From assembly GCF_018219815.1 (NCBI RefSeq), contig NZ_JADMKU010000011.1, positions 62,001 through 126,000 on the forward strand: a stretch of 64,000 nucleotides of DNA, read 5' to 3'. Source of the DNA: Thalassovita aquimarina. Its GTDB lineage: Bacteria > Pseudomonadota > Alphaproteobacteria > Rhodobacterales > Rhodobacteraceae. Below the pieces are notes generated by a model, which worked only from the letters and a program-made list of their open reading frames with translations, was not told the DNA's origin and did not search any database. The position numbers and the translations under genes were made by a program. Positions within the stretch are counted from its first letter, which is position 1; each line of letters begins with the position of its first letter. Shown one piece after another: positions 25,968-35,008 of this stretch.

Positions 25968-27341
25968 ATGACGATCCAACGCGCCCTTGAAGAACTTTCT
26001 TCCTTACTAGGCCAACGCCTGAGCCGCTCCAAGTCCGATCTTGAACAACATGGGGCGTCGGAAACGCATTTTCCGCTGACCCCGCCCGATGCGGTCGCCT
26101 ATCCCGAAAGCACCGAAGAGGTGTCGGAGATCGTGAAAATCTGCGCCCGCAACGGCTGCCCAGTGGTGGGCTGGGGTGCGGGCACCTCGCTGGAAGGACA
26201 GGCACAGGCGTTCCAGGGCGGCATCTCGGTGGATTTCCGCAACATGAACAAGGTGTTGCAGGTCAATCCCGAAGACATGGATGTCAGCGTTCAGCCCGGC
26301 ATCACCCGCGAGGACCTGAACACCGAGCTGCGCGCGACGGGGCTGTTTTTCCCGGTCGATCCCGGCGCCAACGCCTCGATCGGCGGCATGGCCTCGACCC
26401 GGGCCAGCGGCACTACGGCGGTCCGCTATGGCACCATGCGCGACAACGTGCTGGGGCTCGAGGTGGTGCTGGCCGACGGGCGGGTCATCCGCACCGGCAC
26501 GCGGGCACGGAAATCTTCGGCGGGGTATGACCTGACCGGCCTGTTCGTCGGCGCCGAGGGTACCTTGGGGTTGATCACCGAACTGACGCTGCGGCTGCAG
26601 GGCCAGCCCGAGGCGGTGACGGCGGCGGTCTGCGCTTTTGATACGCTCGACGACGCGGTGCAGGCGGTGATCACCACGATCCAGATGGGAATCCCGATGG
26701 CGCGGATCGAATTCGTGGACGAGGCGACGGCGGCGGCCTTCAACGGGTATTCGGGATCCGACATGCCGCTGTGCCCGCATCTGATGGTGGAATTCCACGG
26801 TTCTGAGTCCGGCGTGCAGGAACAGGCCGAAGCGTTCGGCGAAATCGTCGCCGATCACGGCGGCAAGGGGTTCGAATGGGCCACCAGGCCCGAGGACCGC
26901 AACGCGCTGTGGAAGATGCGCCATCACGCCCATTGGGCGGTTCTGGCCTCGAAACCCGGGGCGAAGGCTTTGGTCACCGATATCTGCGTGCCGATTTCCC
27001 GGCTCGCCGACGCGGTCAACGAAACCCGCGCCGATATCGATGCCTCGCCGATCACCGGGCCGATCCTGGGTCATGTGGGCGATGGCAATTTCCACGCGAT
27101 CCTGCTGTTCGATGAAGAAAATCCCGAAGAGGTTCAGGCGGTCGAGGATCTGTCGCACCGGATGGTCGAAAGATCGCTGGCGATGGGCGGCACCGCGACC
27201 GGCGAACACGGCATCGGGGTCGGCAAAAGGAAATACATGGAGGCCGAACACGGCGCGGCGTGGGACGTGATGGGCGATGTGAAACAGGCGCTCGATCCGC
27301 AGGGCATCATGAACCCGGGCAAGATGCTGCGCGGGAATTGA
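25968..27341 (+). CDS. FAD-linked oxidase, D-lactate/glycolate dehydrogenase family
   Basis: A 457-residue flavoenzyme of the GlcD/Dld type. The PCMH FAD-binding domain shows VVGWGAGTSLEGQ, VDPGANASIGGMASTRASGTTAVRYGTMRDNV and FVGAEGTLGLITELTLRL. The C-terminal part shows HVGDGNFHAILLFD and GTATGEHGIGVGKRKYM, where the His residues contact the hydroxy acid. It most likely oxidises D-lactate or a similar 2-hydroxy acid and passes electrons to a cytochrome or quinone. The partner subunits GlcE/GlcF are not adjacent, favouring a single-subunit cytochrome-linked enzyme. Confidence 0.88.
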   Translation: MTIQRALEELSSLLGQRLSRSKSDLEQHGASETHFPLTPPDAVAYPESTEEVSEIVKICARNGCPVVGWGAGTSLEGQAQAFQGGISVDFRNMNKVLQVNPEDMDVSVQPGITREDLNTELRATGLFFPVDPGANASIGGMASTRASGTTAVRYGTMRDNVLGLEVVLADGRVIRTGTRARKSSAGYDLTGLFVGAEGTLGLITELTLRLQGQPEAVTAAVCAFDTLDDAVQAVITTIQMGIPMARIEFVDEATAAAFNGYSGSDMPLCPHLMVEFHGSESGVQEQAEAFGEIVADHGGKGFEWATRPEDRNALWKMRHHAHWAVLASKPGAKALVTDICVPISRLADAVNETRADIDASPITGPILGHVGDGNFHAILLFDEENPEEVQAVEDLSHRMVERSLAMGGTATGEHGIGVGKRKYMEAEHGAAWDVMGDVKQALDPQGIMNPGKMLRGN

Positions 27342-27396
27342 GCGGTTAACCGTGCTGTCCCGAGGCCCCTTGGCACGATCGTCCCGCTCAGAAAAA

Positions 27397-27432
27397 GCCC
27401 CCGCTCGGCCTGAAGCCGGGCGGGTGTTCTGT
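27397..27432. terminator. Hairpin between converging FAD dehydrogenase and recN
   Basis: CCCGCTCGGC pairs with GCCGGGCGGG across a CTGAA loop, with one G-T pair, followed on the plus strand by TGTTCTGTTT. It is a plausible terminator for the plus-strand gene. Confidence 0.5.
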
Positions 27433-27460
27433 TTCAAGCGACCGGTTGCGTTGAGACGGC

Positions 27461-29113
27461 TTAAGACGACGCCAGCAGTGCCCTTGCTGCGCCACGCGCT
27501 TCCTCGGTGATCGTGTCGCCGGCGACCATGCGAGCGATCTCGTCGATCCGCTCGTCTGCGCCCAAGGGCACGACGGTCGAGGTCGTCACATCGTCCTCGA
27601 CCCGTTTTTCCACCCGCCAGTGATGCGCGCCCAACGCCGCCACCTGCGGCGAATGGGTGACGACCAGAACCTGCGCGCCCGAGGCCAGGTCGGCCAGCCG
27701 TCGGCCCACCGCGTCGGCTGTGGCGCCCCCTACCCCGCGGTCGATTTCGTCGAAGATCATCGTCACGCCCGATTGCTTCTGATGCAGGCTGACCTTCAGC
27801 GCCAGCAGGAAGCGGCTGAGTTCCCCGCCCGAGGCGATCTTGGCCAGCGGCCCCGACGGAGCGCCGGGATTGGTGGCGACGGTGAAGGCCACCGCGTCGC
27901 GCCCGTCCGGACCGGGATCGGAATCGGCAATCTCGGTGGTGAACACAGCGCGTTCCATCTTCAGCGGCGCCAGTTCCGCCGCGACCGCCTTGTCCAGCCG
28001 TCCCGCCGCCTCGCGCCGCGCCGTGCTCAGCGCCCCGGCGGCCTTGTCATAAGATGACTCGGCTTCCGCCAACGCCTGCTGCAACGCCGCCAGGTCGGCA
28101 TCGCCCCGGTCCAGCGCCGCCAACCGGGTGCGAAGGTCTGCGGCGAAACCGCCCAGATCGTCCGGCGCCACGCCGTGTTTGCGTGCCAATCCACGGATGG
28201 CGAACAGCCTCTCCTCGGTCTGTTCCAGTTCATGCGGGTTGAAATTCAGCCCCTCCAGCGCGGTTTCCACCCCCTGCACCGCATCGCCCAATTCGTTGAA
28301 GGCGCGGCCAAGCGCGTCGATAGCGCCGTCCAGCGCGCCCTCGGCCTTTTCCGAAGCCCCTTCCAGCCAGCGCAGCGCGTCACCCATCGCGCCCTCGGCG
28401 CCCTCGCCCGACAGCGCCTGCAGCGCGCGCGCCACGTCTTCGCGGATACGCTCGGCGCCCTGCATCTGGCGGCGGCGGCTGTCGAGTTCCACCTCCTCGC
28501 CCGGCTGCGGGTCAAGCTGGTCCAACTCGCCCACCGCGTGACGCAGGAAATCCTCCTCCGCGCGCATCTCGGACAGCGCCGCCTCGGCCTGCGCCAAGTC
28601 CTTGCGCGCCTGCGCCAAGAAGCGCCAGGCCGTGCGCGTGGCGTCCTGCAGATCGGGATAAGCGCCGAAAGCATCCAGCAGCACCCGGTGCCCCTTGGGG
28701 TCCAGCAGCCCGCGGTCATCGTGCTGGCCATGCAGTTCGATCAGGGTTTCCGACAGGTTGCGCAGCACCTCGCCGGAACAGCGCCGATCATTGACCCAGG
28801 CGGTCTTGCGGCCGTCCTTGCTGTTGACCCGGCGCAGGATCAACTCCTCGCCGCCGGGCAGGCCGGCCTCTTCCAGAACGCCGTGGGCAGCGTGGCCGTC
28901 GGGCAGTTCGAACACCGCCACCACCTCGCCCTGATCGGCGCCAGAGCGGACCAGTTCCGCCCGCCCGCGCCAGCCCAGCACGAAACCCAAGCTGTCCAGC
29001 AGGATCGATTTGCCCGCCCCGGTTTCCCCGGTCAGAACGTTCAGACCCGGCTGGAAATCCAGATCCAGCCTGTCGATGATCAGCATGTCGCGGATTTCAA
29101 GCGCGCGCAGCAT
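27461..29113 (-). CDS. recN: DNA repair protein RecN
   Basis: A 550-residue SMC-like ATPase acting at double-strand breaks. The N-terminal half carries Walker A (GETGAGKS), the long middle is predicted coiled coil, and the C-terminal half has the ABC signature (KIASGGELSRFLLALK) and Walker B (TMIFDEIDRGVGG). The length is normal. It lies 27 bases downstream of bamD on the minus strand, and the order lpxC-bamD-recN at the end of the dcw cluster is typical of Rhodobacterales. Confidence 0.96.
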   Translation of the reverse strand: MLRALEIRDMLIIDRLDLDFQPGLNVLTGETGAGKSILLDSLGFVLGWRGRAELVRSGADQGEVVAVFELPDGHAAHGVLEEAGLPGGEELILRRVNSKDGRKTAWVNDRRCSGEVLRNLSETLIELHGQHDDRGLLDPKGHRVLLDAFGAYPDLQDATRTAWRFLAQARKDLAQAEAALSEMRAEEDFLRHAVGELDQLDPQPGEEVELDSRRRQMQGAERIREDVARALQALSGEGAEGAMGDALRWLEGASEKAEGALDGAIDALGRAFNELGDAVQGVETALEGLNFNPHELEQTEERLFAIRGLARKHGVAPDDLGGFAADLRTRLAALDRGDADLAALQQALAEAESSYDKAAGALSTARREAAGRLDKAVAAELAPLKMERAVFTTEIADSDPGPDGRDAVAFTVATNPGAPSGPLAKIASGGELSRFLLALKVSLHQKQSGVTMIFDEIDRGVGGATADAVGRRLADLASGAQVLVVTHSPQVAALGAHHWRVEKRVEDDVTTSTVVPLGADERIDEIARMVAGDTITEEARGAARALLASS

Positions 29114-29140
29114 CCAGCCTCTCCCGATCGGACCGCCCGG

Positions 29141-29989
29141 TCAGAGCCATTGCCCCTTGATCATCTGGCGATAGACCTTGCTCAGCCAGTTGTCGCCCCG
29201 CGCCTTCATTTCCAGTCCCTTCCCGGTCAGCAGCCGGTAGCTGTCCTCGTACCAGTCGGTGGAGCGGAAATTGTGGCCCAGGATCGCGCCGGCGGTCTGC
29301 GCCTCGTCGGTCAGGCCCAGCGACAGGTAGGCTTCGACCAACCGGTGCAGCGCTTCGGCGGTGTGGCTGGTGGTCTGGAAATCCTCGACCACGGCGCGGA
29401 ACCGGTTGATCGCGGCGGCGAAGTGGTCACGGCGCAGGTAATACCGGCCGATTTCCATTTCCTTGGCCGCCAGGTGGTCGAAGGCCAGGTCGAATTTCAG
29501 AATCGCCGAACGGGCGTATTCGCTGTCGGGATAGCGTTCGATCACCGTGCGCAACGCCTGCAGCGCCTGGAAGGTCAGGCCCTGGTCGCGGCCGACTTCG
29601 TCGATCTGGTCGTAATAGCTCAGCGCCAGCAGATACTGAGCATAGGAGGCATCGTCGTCGGTCGGATAGAAATCGATGTAACGCTGTGCGGCAGCCCGGC
29701 TGTTTTCGTAGTCCTTGTCCTGATGATAGGAATAGGCCTGCATGATCAGCGCCCGCTTGGCCCAGTCGGAATAGGGGTAAAGCCGTTCGATTTCGGAAAA
29801 GAAGAACGCCGCCCGTTCCGGCCGCTTGCGGTCCAGCTCGAATTCGGCGCGCCCGAAAATCTGTTCGGCGGTGTAATCTTCAAGCGGAACTTCTCCGCGT
29901 TCAATCTTCCCCTGCCCGCTGCATCCGGCCAACAGCCCGACCAGTAGAAGAACACCGATCACCCTTTTGCGCGATCCGCCACCTGTCAT
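29141..29989 (-). CDS. bamD: Outer membrane assembly lipoprotein BamD
   Basis: A 282-residue lipoprotein of the beta-barrel assembly machine, which inserts outer membrane proteins together with BamA. A lipoprotein signal ends in LLAGC, with C23 as the acylated residue. Tetratricopeptide-like repeats follow (AEFELDRKRPERAAFFFSEIE and RYIDFYPTDDDASYAQYLLALSYYDQI). The ATG at 29989 follows GAGGGTGAGA and leads straight into the signal; an earlier frame start at 30025 would bury it. The gene lies between lpxC and recN. Confidence 0.94.
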   Translation of the reverse strand: MTGGGSRKRVIGVLLLVGLLAGCSGQGKIERGEVPLEDYTAEQIFGRAEFELDRKRPERAAFFFSEIERLYPYSDWAKRALIMQAYSYHQDKDYENSRAAAQRYIDFYPTDDDASYAQYLLALSYYDQIDEVGRDQGLTFQALQALRTVIERYPDSEYARSAILKFDLAFDHLAAKEMEIGRYYLRRDHFAAAINRFRAVVEDFQTTSHTAEALHRLVEAYLSLGLTDEAQTAGAILGHNFRSTDWYEDSYRLLTGKGLEMKARGDNWLSKVYRQMIKGQWL

Positions 29990-30115
29990 TACTGTCTCAC
30001 CCTCGTCTGGACCGTTCGGGGTCATCGCGACCCATTGCTTGATCCGGTCCTAGCACAGAAAATCGCGCTGCAAAACGGCTTTGGACGGATTTCTGCGCCT
30101 GACGCGCAGTCGTGA

Positions 30116-31072
30116 TCAGGCGACCGCGGGGATCTCTGCCAAATGGACGCCGACACCGGGCAGACGCGCCATCAAATCGGCATCGCATTCGACCATGCGG
30201 AAGGCATCGGGGCGCGCGAAAAGCGCCCGCAAAAGATCATTGGTCAGCGCGTGACCGGCGCGGTGGCCGGTGTAACGGCCGATCAGCGGCGCCCCGGCCA
30301 GTGCCAAGTCGCCAAGCGCATCAAGCATCTTGTGGCGGACCGGTTCATCGGCGCGGCGCAGCCCGCCCGGGCTCAGCACCTTTTCACCATCGACCACCAC
30401 CGCGTTTTCCAGCGTCCCGCCAAGGGCCAGGCCGTTTTCACGCATCGCGTCGACATCGGCCTGCCGGCAGAAGGTTCGGCAATCGCAAAGTTCGCGCACG
30501 AAGCTGCCATTGCCCATGTTCAGTGATTTCTGCTGCACACCGATCGCCGCGTCGGCGAAATCGATGTGGAAATCGATCTGCAATTCATCATGCGGTTCCA
30601 GACGCGCCCAGGCCTCGCCACGGCTCACTTCGACAGGCTGTAGAATCTTGATCGCGCGCACCGGTTCGGCCTGCTGCCGCAGCCCCTTGTAGAGGATACC
30701 GCGCACGAAACTGGCCGCGCTGCCGTCGAGGATCGGAACCTCGGGACCATCGACATCGATCAGCGCGTTATGCACGCCGCAGCCTGCCAGCGCCGCCATG
30801 ATATGTTCGATGGTGGAAACCGTGACCCCTGCGTCGTTTTCGATCAGGGTGCAGAGCGGCGACTGATTCACCACGTCCCAACGGGCAGGCACCATCGCAT
30901 CCTTGAACAGAACGTCGGTCCGGCGGAACCAGATGCCATGATCGGCCGTCGCGGGCCGCACAATCATGCGCACCGGTTTTCCCGAGTGCAATCCGACGCC
31001 GGTGAATGTGACCGGTCCTTTGAGCGTAGTCTGCAAGATAGTCCCCAATATCGTCGATGCGTCTTTGAGCAC
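30116..31072 (-). CDS. lpxC: UDP-3-O-acyl-N-acetylglucosamine deacetylase
   Basis: A 318-residue zinc enzyme that makes the committed step of lipid A synthesis. The zinc and catalytic residues are in TVSTIEHIMAAL, in RHKMLDALGDL (His and Asp) and in the HRAGHALTN motif near the C-terminus. The start MLKDASTILGTILQTTLKGPVTFTGVGLHSG is normal. It lies 171 bases after ftsZ on the minus strand, separated from it by a terminator, so it probably has its own promoter. Confidence 0.96.
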   Translation of the reverse strand: MLKDASTILGTILQTTLKGPVTFTGVGLHSGKPVRMIVRPATADHGIWFRRTDVLFKDAMVPARWDVVNQSPLCTLIENDAGVTVSTIEHIMAALAGCGVHNALIDVDGPEVPILDGSAASFVRGILYKGLRQQAEPVRAIKILQPVEVSRGEAWARLEPHDELQIDFHIDFADAAIGVQQKSLNMGNGSFVRELCDCRTFCRQADVDAMRENGLALGGTLENAVVVDGEKVLSPGGLRRADEPVRHKMLDALGDLALAGAPLIGRYTGHRAGHALTNDLLRALFARPDAFRMVECDADLMARLPGVGVHLAEIPAVA

Positions 31073-31190
31073 CGCGCGATTGTCCTACCCCCCGTCATTA
31101 GTATGCTCAACTCAATCTTTGTAACGTACTGAAACATGGCTGAGGGCAATGGGCCGAAAATTGCCCATTTGCGTGATAAACCACTGTTTA

Positions 31191-31225
31191 TAAAAGAAAA
31201 AGGCCGCCCGAAGGCGGCCTTTTCC
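31191..31225 (-). terminator. Intrinsic terminator of ftsZ
   Basis: AAAAGGCCGCC (31198-31208) / GGCGGCCTTTT (31213-31223) with a CGAA loop. On the minus strand the stem is followed by TTTTCTTTTATAAA, 20 bases past the ftsZ stop. Confidence 0.9.
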
Positions 31226-31243
31226 TTGATCTTTAACTTCGCG

Positions 31244-32869
31244 TCAATTGGCCTGACGACGCAGGAAGGCGGGGATTTCGATCCGCTCCTGATCGGGGTC
31301 CGCCTCGGGCTGGGCCATCGATTGCTGGGTACGCATCTGCGGTTGCTGACGGGCCGGTTGCGCCGGTGCCGCGCTTTCGTGACCGTGGCCGGTCATGCGG
31401 TTGATCAGAGAATTAAGACCGAAACGGCCGCCCTGCTGTTCCTGGCTCGGGGCCTGCTGCGGCTGCTGCCGTTGCTGAGTCTGCTGGGCCTGCGACGACG
31501 GCACCTTCTGCACTGCCGCCTGCAACCGGGCCAAGGCTTCATCCGACGGCTGTCCGGCGGGCCGTGCCTTGGGCGCGACATAGCTTTCCAGCGCTTCGGG
31601 TTCGGCGTTCAGCGCGTCGGGCTGCGGATTGAATTCGGCCACTTGCGGCTGATAGGCCGGCGGCGGCAGATCGCCCTCGGCTTCGTATTCTTCCTCGAAG
31701 ATGTCTTCCATCTGGTCTTCGGCAGCGGCACGCTGCGCGTCCAGATCCTCGAACAGGCTCGGCTCGGCGGGGGCGTCCTGAGCAGCCTGTGCCACCGGGG
31801 CCTGCTGTTCGGCGACCGGCGCGGGCTGCGCTTCGGCGCTGACCGTCTGGGTCAGCGGCGCGGCCATGGTGCGGCGCGGCACCGGCATGTCGGCATGGGC
31901 TTCGCTGGCATCGATGCCGGTGGCGACCACGCTGACGCGCATGCCACCCTCAAGTTCGGTGTCCAGAGTCGAACCGACGATGATATTGGCGTCTGCATCC
32001 ACTTCTTCGCGGATGCGGTTGGCCGCTTCATCCAGTTCGAACAGGGTCAGGTCGTGCCCCCCGGTGATGTTGATCAGAACGCCCTTGGCGCCTTTCAGGC
32101 TGATTTCGTCCAGCAGCGGGTTGGCGATGGCTTTTTCCGCCGCCTGGATGGCGCGATCTTCGCCATTGGCTTCGCCGGTGCCCATCATCGCCTTGCCCAT
32201 CTCGTCCATCACCGCGCGAACGTCGGCGAAGTCGAGGTTGATCAGGCCCGGACGGACCATCAGGTCGGTCACGCCCTTCACGCCCTGGTACAGCACGTCG
32301 TCCGCCATCGAGAAGGCTTCGGTGAAGGTGGTTTTTTCGTTGGCCAGGCGGAACAGGTTCTGGTTCGGGATAATAATCAGCGTGTCGACCATCTTCTGCA
32401 GCGTATCAACGCCTTCCTCGGCCTGGCGCATCCGCTTGGCGCCTTCGAACTGGAACGGCTTGGTCACGACGCCGACGGTGAGAACGCCCAGTTCCCGCGC
32501 CGCTTGCGCGATGATCGGGGCCGCGCCGGTGCCGGTGCCGCCGCCCATGCCGGCGGTGATGAAGCACATGTGCGCCCCGGCCAGCTGATCGACGATCTGT
32601 TCGATGCTTTCCTCGGCCGCCGCCGCGCCGACGCTGGCCCGCGCCCCTGCGCCCAGGCCCTCGGTGACCTTCACGCCGAGCTGGATGCGGCTGGTGGCGT
32701 GCGATTGCTGCAACGCCTGCGCGTCGGTGTTGGCAACCACGAAGTCGACGCCGCTAAGTTCCTTCTCGATCATGTTATTCACAGCGTTGCCGCCAGCACC
32801 GCCGACGCCAAACACAGTGATACGGGGTTTCAAATCGTCGTGCCCGGGCACCGAAAGGTTCAATGTCAT
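31244..32869 (-). CDS. ftsZ: Cell division protein FtsZ
   Basis: A 541-residue tubulin-like GTPase that forms the division ring. The GTP-binding tubulin signature GMGGGTGTG lies at about 107-115, with the NxxD catalytic-loop region further on ([16 protein letters not shown]). The globular part ends near residue 320. It is followed by a long Pro/Gln/Ala-rich linker of about 210 residues, characteristic of alphaproteobacteria, and the conserved tip [10 protein letters not shown], which binds FtsA and other partners. The ATG at 32869 gives [21 protein letters not shown]. It has a 416-base upstream region and an own terminator, so it is transcribed at least partly on its own. Confidence 0.96.
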   Translation of the reverse strand: MTLNLSVPGHDDLKPRITVFGVGGAGGNAVNNMIEKELSGVDFVVANTDAQALQQSHATSRIQLGVKVTEGLGAGARASVGAAAAEESIEQIVDQLAGAHMCFITAGMGGGTGTGAAPIIAQAARELGVLTVGVVTKPFQFEGAKRMRQAEEGVDTLQKMVDTLIIIPNQNLFRLANEKTTFTEAFSMADDVLYQGVKGVTDLMVRPGLINLDFADVRAVMDEMGKAMMGTGEANGEDRAIQAAEKAIANPLLDEISLKGAKGVLINITGGHDLTLFELDEAANRIREEVDADANIIVGSTLDTELEGGMRVSVVATGIDASEAHADMPVPRRTMAAPLTQTVSAEAQPAPVAEQQAPVAQAAQDAPAEPSLFEDLDAQRAAAEDQMEDIFEEEYEAEGDLPPPAYQPQVAEFNPQPDALNAEPEALESYVAPKARPAGQPSDEALARLQAAVQKVPSSQAQQTQQRQQPQQAPSQEQQGGRFGLNSLINRMTGHGHESAAPAQPARQQPQMRTQQSMAQPEADPDQERIEIPAFLRRQAN

Positions 32870-33285
32870 GGATCTGTCCGCCTGATGTTGTGACCCGCGT
32901 TCGCGGTTTTTCTGCCTATTACCGTCGATGGTAACGAGAACCAACCCATGCGTCATCAAAAAAACGCAGAATTGCCACGAAATATGGGCAAAAATGGTCG
33001 CGCATCTGCGGGATCTTGCCGATCCCCCACAGATTTAGCGGATTTACATCCGCACACCACAAGACGCCAAGATCGCGCGGCCCGATAGCTGCGTTGCGAT
33101 CCATTGCGATGATGTTTGGAGGGCCTGCCCGGTCCTCGTTATCCCCACCTTTTCCCGGTGGTTATCCACAGCGTAGCGCAGATCACACCGGGCGTCATCC
33201 CCTTTTCGGGAAGATTTGGCAGTTCAGATTGTTGTCGCGCCATTCTGCCTGCTGCAGGACAAGACCACCACAATCCCGAACACAA
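32870..33285 (-). promoter_or_regulatory. Upstream region of ftsZ
   Basis: A 416-base gap between ftsZ and the unknown gene after ftsA. It contains three short inverted repeats: TTACC-GTCGAT-GGTAA (32919-32934), GGGATC-TTGCC-GATCCC (33010-33026) and GCGGAT-TTAC-ATCCGC (33038-33053). It also contains one perfect and one near-perfect DnaA box (33162-33170 and 33139-33147). No full CtrA site (TTAA-N7-TTAA) was seen. Confidence 0.6.
33139..33170 (+). promoter_or_regulatory. DnaA box pair upstream of ftsZ
   Basis: TTATCCCCA (33139-33147, one mismatch) and TTATCCACA (33162-33170, exact consensus) in the same orientation, 23 bases apart, about 290 bases before the ftsZ start. Confidence 0.6.
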
Positions 33286-33664
33286 TCAATCTATCCTCTC
33301 GAAGGAATAATCCGACACGATCGCCAACATCTGGAACCCGACGCTTTCATCCAGCGAGACAAGATAACCGCTCTCGGGGAGACCGTTGGCAAGCCCATTG
33401 AAACGATTGCCGCCCATACGCACGAATGCGGCCTCGACATCCTTTGGCTCCACCGCTTTCAGGTCGCTGACCTCCACTCTGAATACGACATTCTGCGGCA
33501 ATGTGAAATTGCTGCCCAGAAACTCACGAACCCCGGAAAGGACAAGCTCACAGCGATCCCCCTTGGGGCCTCTGAACTGCAAGCTTACCCCCCTCGTCCA
33601 GATCGACTTTGCTCAATTCATAATCGTGGAGAGGCAGAACTGCTTCCGGTGCGGACCAGGCCAT
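33286..33664 (-). pseudogene. Unknown gene after ftsA, broken by 1-nt shift in a G tract
   Basis: An ATG at 33664, five bases after the ftsA stop and behind GGTGAG, opens a frame reading MAWSAPEAVLPLHDYELSKVD that stops after 38 codons. A second frame of 98 codons continues with protein-like sequence (REFLGSNFTLPQNVVFRVEV to SDYSFERID) to 33286. Removing one base from the six-G run (plus-strand C33588-C33593) joins the two into a 125-residue protein. Alternatively the second frame could start at TTG 33582 behind that same G run. Base composition is lower in G+C than the flanking division genes. No family is recognised. A real frameshift, slippage-based switching and a sequencing error are all possible. 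Confidence 0.65.
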
Positions 33665-33669
33665 ACGGC

Positions 33670-35004
33670 TCACCAGTTATCCTTGAACCACTTCACCGCG
33701 CGTTTGATTGAGCGCGCCGGGTAGCGGTCGACCGGCAGGTCGAAATCCCACCATTCGTCCTGCGGGTGGGCGGCGAACAGGCACATGCCCACGGCGCTGG
33801 CGAATCCCGGCCCCGTCGCGGCCTGCGGCAACCCGTGGACGCGCAGTGGCCGACCCAGGCGGACCTGCTGGCCCAGGATCTTGCTGGCCAGCCCGTCGAG
33901 CCCGGGGATCTGGCTGCTGCCGCCGGTCAGAACGATCTGCTGGCTCGGCAGGTGTTCGAACCCGGCAGCATCCAGACGCGCCCGCACCTCTTCGAGGATT
34001 TCCTCGACCCGCGGGCGCATGATGCCGATCAGCTCGGCCCGGCTGACCGAACGGCGGTCATGTTCCCAGTCGCCGGTATCGCCACCGGTTTCGATCATTT
34101 CACGGTCGTCCATGCCGGTGGCGACGACGCCGCCATAGAAGGTCTTGATCCGCTCGGCGGTGGCGTGGGGCACCGACAGGCCCATCGAGATATCGCCGGT
34201 CACGTGATCGCCGCCCATGCGCACGCTGTCGGCATAGATCATGTGTTTCTTCATGAAGATCGAAATGCTGGTGGCGCCGCCGCCCATGTCGATACAGGCT
34301 GCGCCAAGTTCCTGTTCGTCCTCGACCAGCGCCGAGATGCCCGACACATAGGCCGAGCTGGCGATCCCGGCCAGTTCCATGTCGCAGCGCTTGACGCAAT
34401 GGGCTAGGTTCTGCACCGCCGCCGCGTCAACGGTCAGCATGTGCATGTCGGTGGACAGCGTGTTGCCCAGCTGGCCGCGCGGGTCGCTGAGGCCCGAGCG
34501 ATGATCCAGCGCGAAATTGACCGGCTGGGCATGCAGAACCTCGCGCCCCATGCCGTAATCGGGTACGTCGCAGGCCGACAACACGCGGCTGATATCCTGT
34601 TCGGAAACGATCTGATCCTCGACCTCGATCTCGCCGGTCAGGCCGTAACTGCGCGGTTCGGCCCCGGCGAAACAGGCGATGACGTGATCGACGCGGATAT
34701 TGGCCATCTTCTGCGCAGCCTGCAACGCGGTGCGGATGGCGCGTTCGGTTTCCGGCATGGCGCTGATTTCGCCGAATTTCACCCCGCGCGACCGGGTCGT
34801 CGCGGCGCCGATCACCCGGAATCCGGCCTGCCCGGCCAGCGGCCCCACCCCGTCGCTTTCGAACCCGCGATCGGTGCCGTCGAAGCGCAGTACGAGACAG
34901 GCGATCTTGGAACTGCCGACATCGAGGATGGCCACAACGCCCCTTTGCATCGCCGCCTGACGCATCGCCCGCATTGCCCGTTGGGATTCGTAAAGTTCAA
35001 TCAT
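33670..35004 (-). CDS. ftsA: Cell division protein FtsA
   Basis: A 444-residue actin-like ATPase that anchors FtsZ to the membrane. Actin-fold motifs are visible: AILDVGSSKIACLVLR (phosphate 1), AACIDMGGGATSISIF (phosphate 2) and QIVLTGGSSQIPGLDGLA (adenosine). The C-terminus (ARSIKRAVKWFKDNW) is the conserved amphipathic membrane-targeting helix. It starts four bases after ftsQ, so the two are coupled. The gap from ftsA to ftsZ is unusually long because of an inserted unknown gene and a 416-base regulatory region. Confidence 0.95.
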   Translation of the reverse strand: MIELYESQRAMRAMRQAAMQRGVVAILDVGSSKIACLVLRFDGTDRGFESDGVGPLAGQAGFRVIGAATTRSRGVKFGEISAMPETERAIRTALQAAQKMANIRVDHVIACFAGAEPRSYGLTGEIEVEDQIVSEQDISRVLSACDVPDYGMGREVLHAQPVNFALDHRSGLSDPRGQLGNTLSTDMHMLTVDAAAVQNLAHCVKRCDMELAGIASSAYVSGISALVEDEQELGAACIDMGGGATSISIFMKKHMIYADSVRMGGDHVTGDISMGLSVPHATAERIKTFYGGVVATGMDDREMIETGGDTGDWEHDRRSVSRAELIGIMRPRVEEILEEVRARLDAAGFEHLPSQQIVLTGGSSQIPGLDGLASKILGQQVRLGRPLRVHGLPQAATGPGFASAVGMCLFAAHPQDEWWDFDLPVDRYPARSIKRAVKWFKDNW

Positions 35005-35008
35005 GCCG

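Noticed and set aside
33139-33170. The two DnaA boxes as part of a replication origin.
   Set aside because: Only two boxes, no A+T-rich unwinding element or usual origin genes (dnaA, hemE, parAB) nearby; regulation of ftsZ is more likely.
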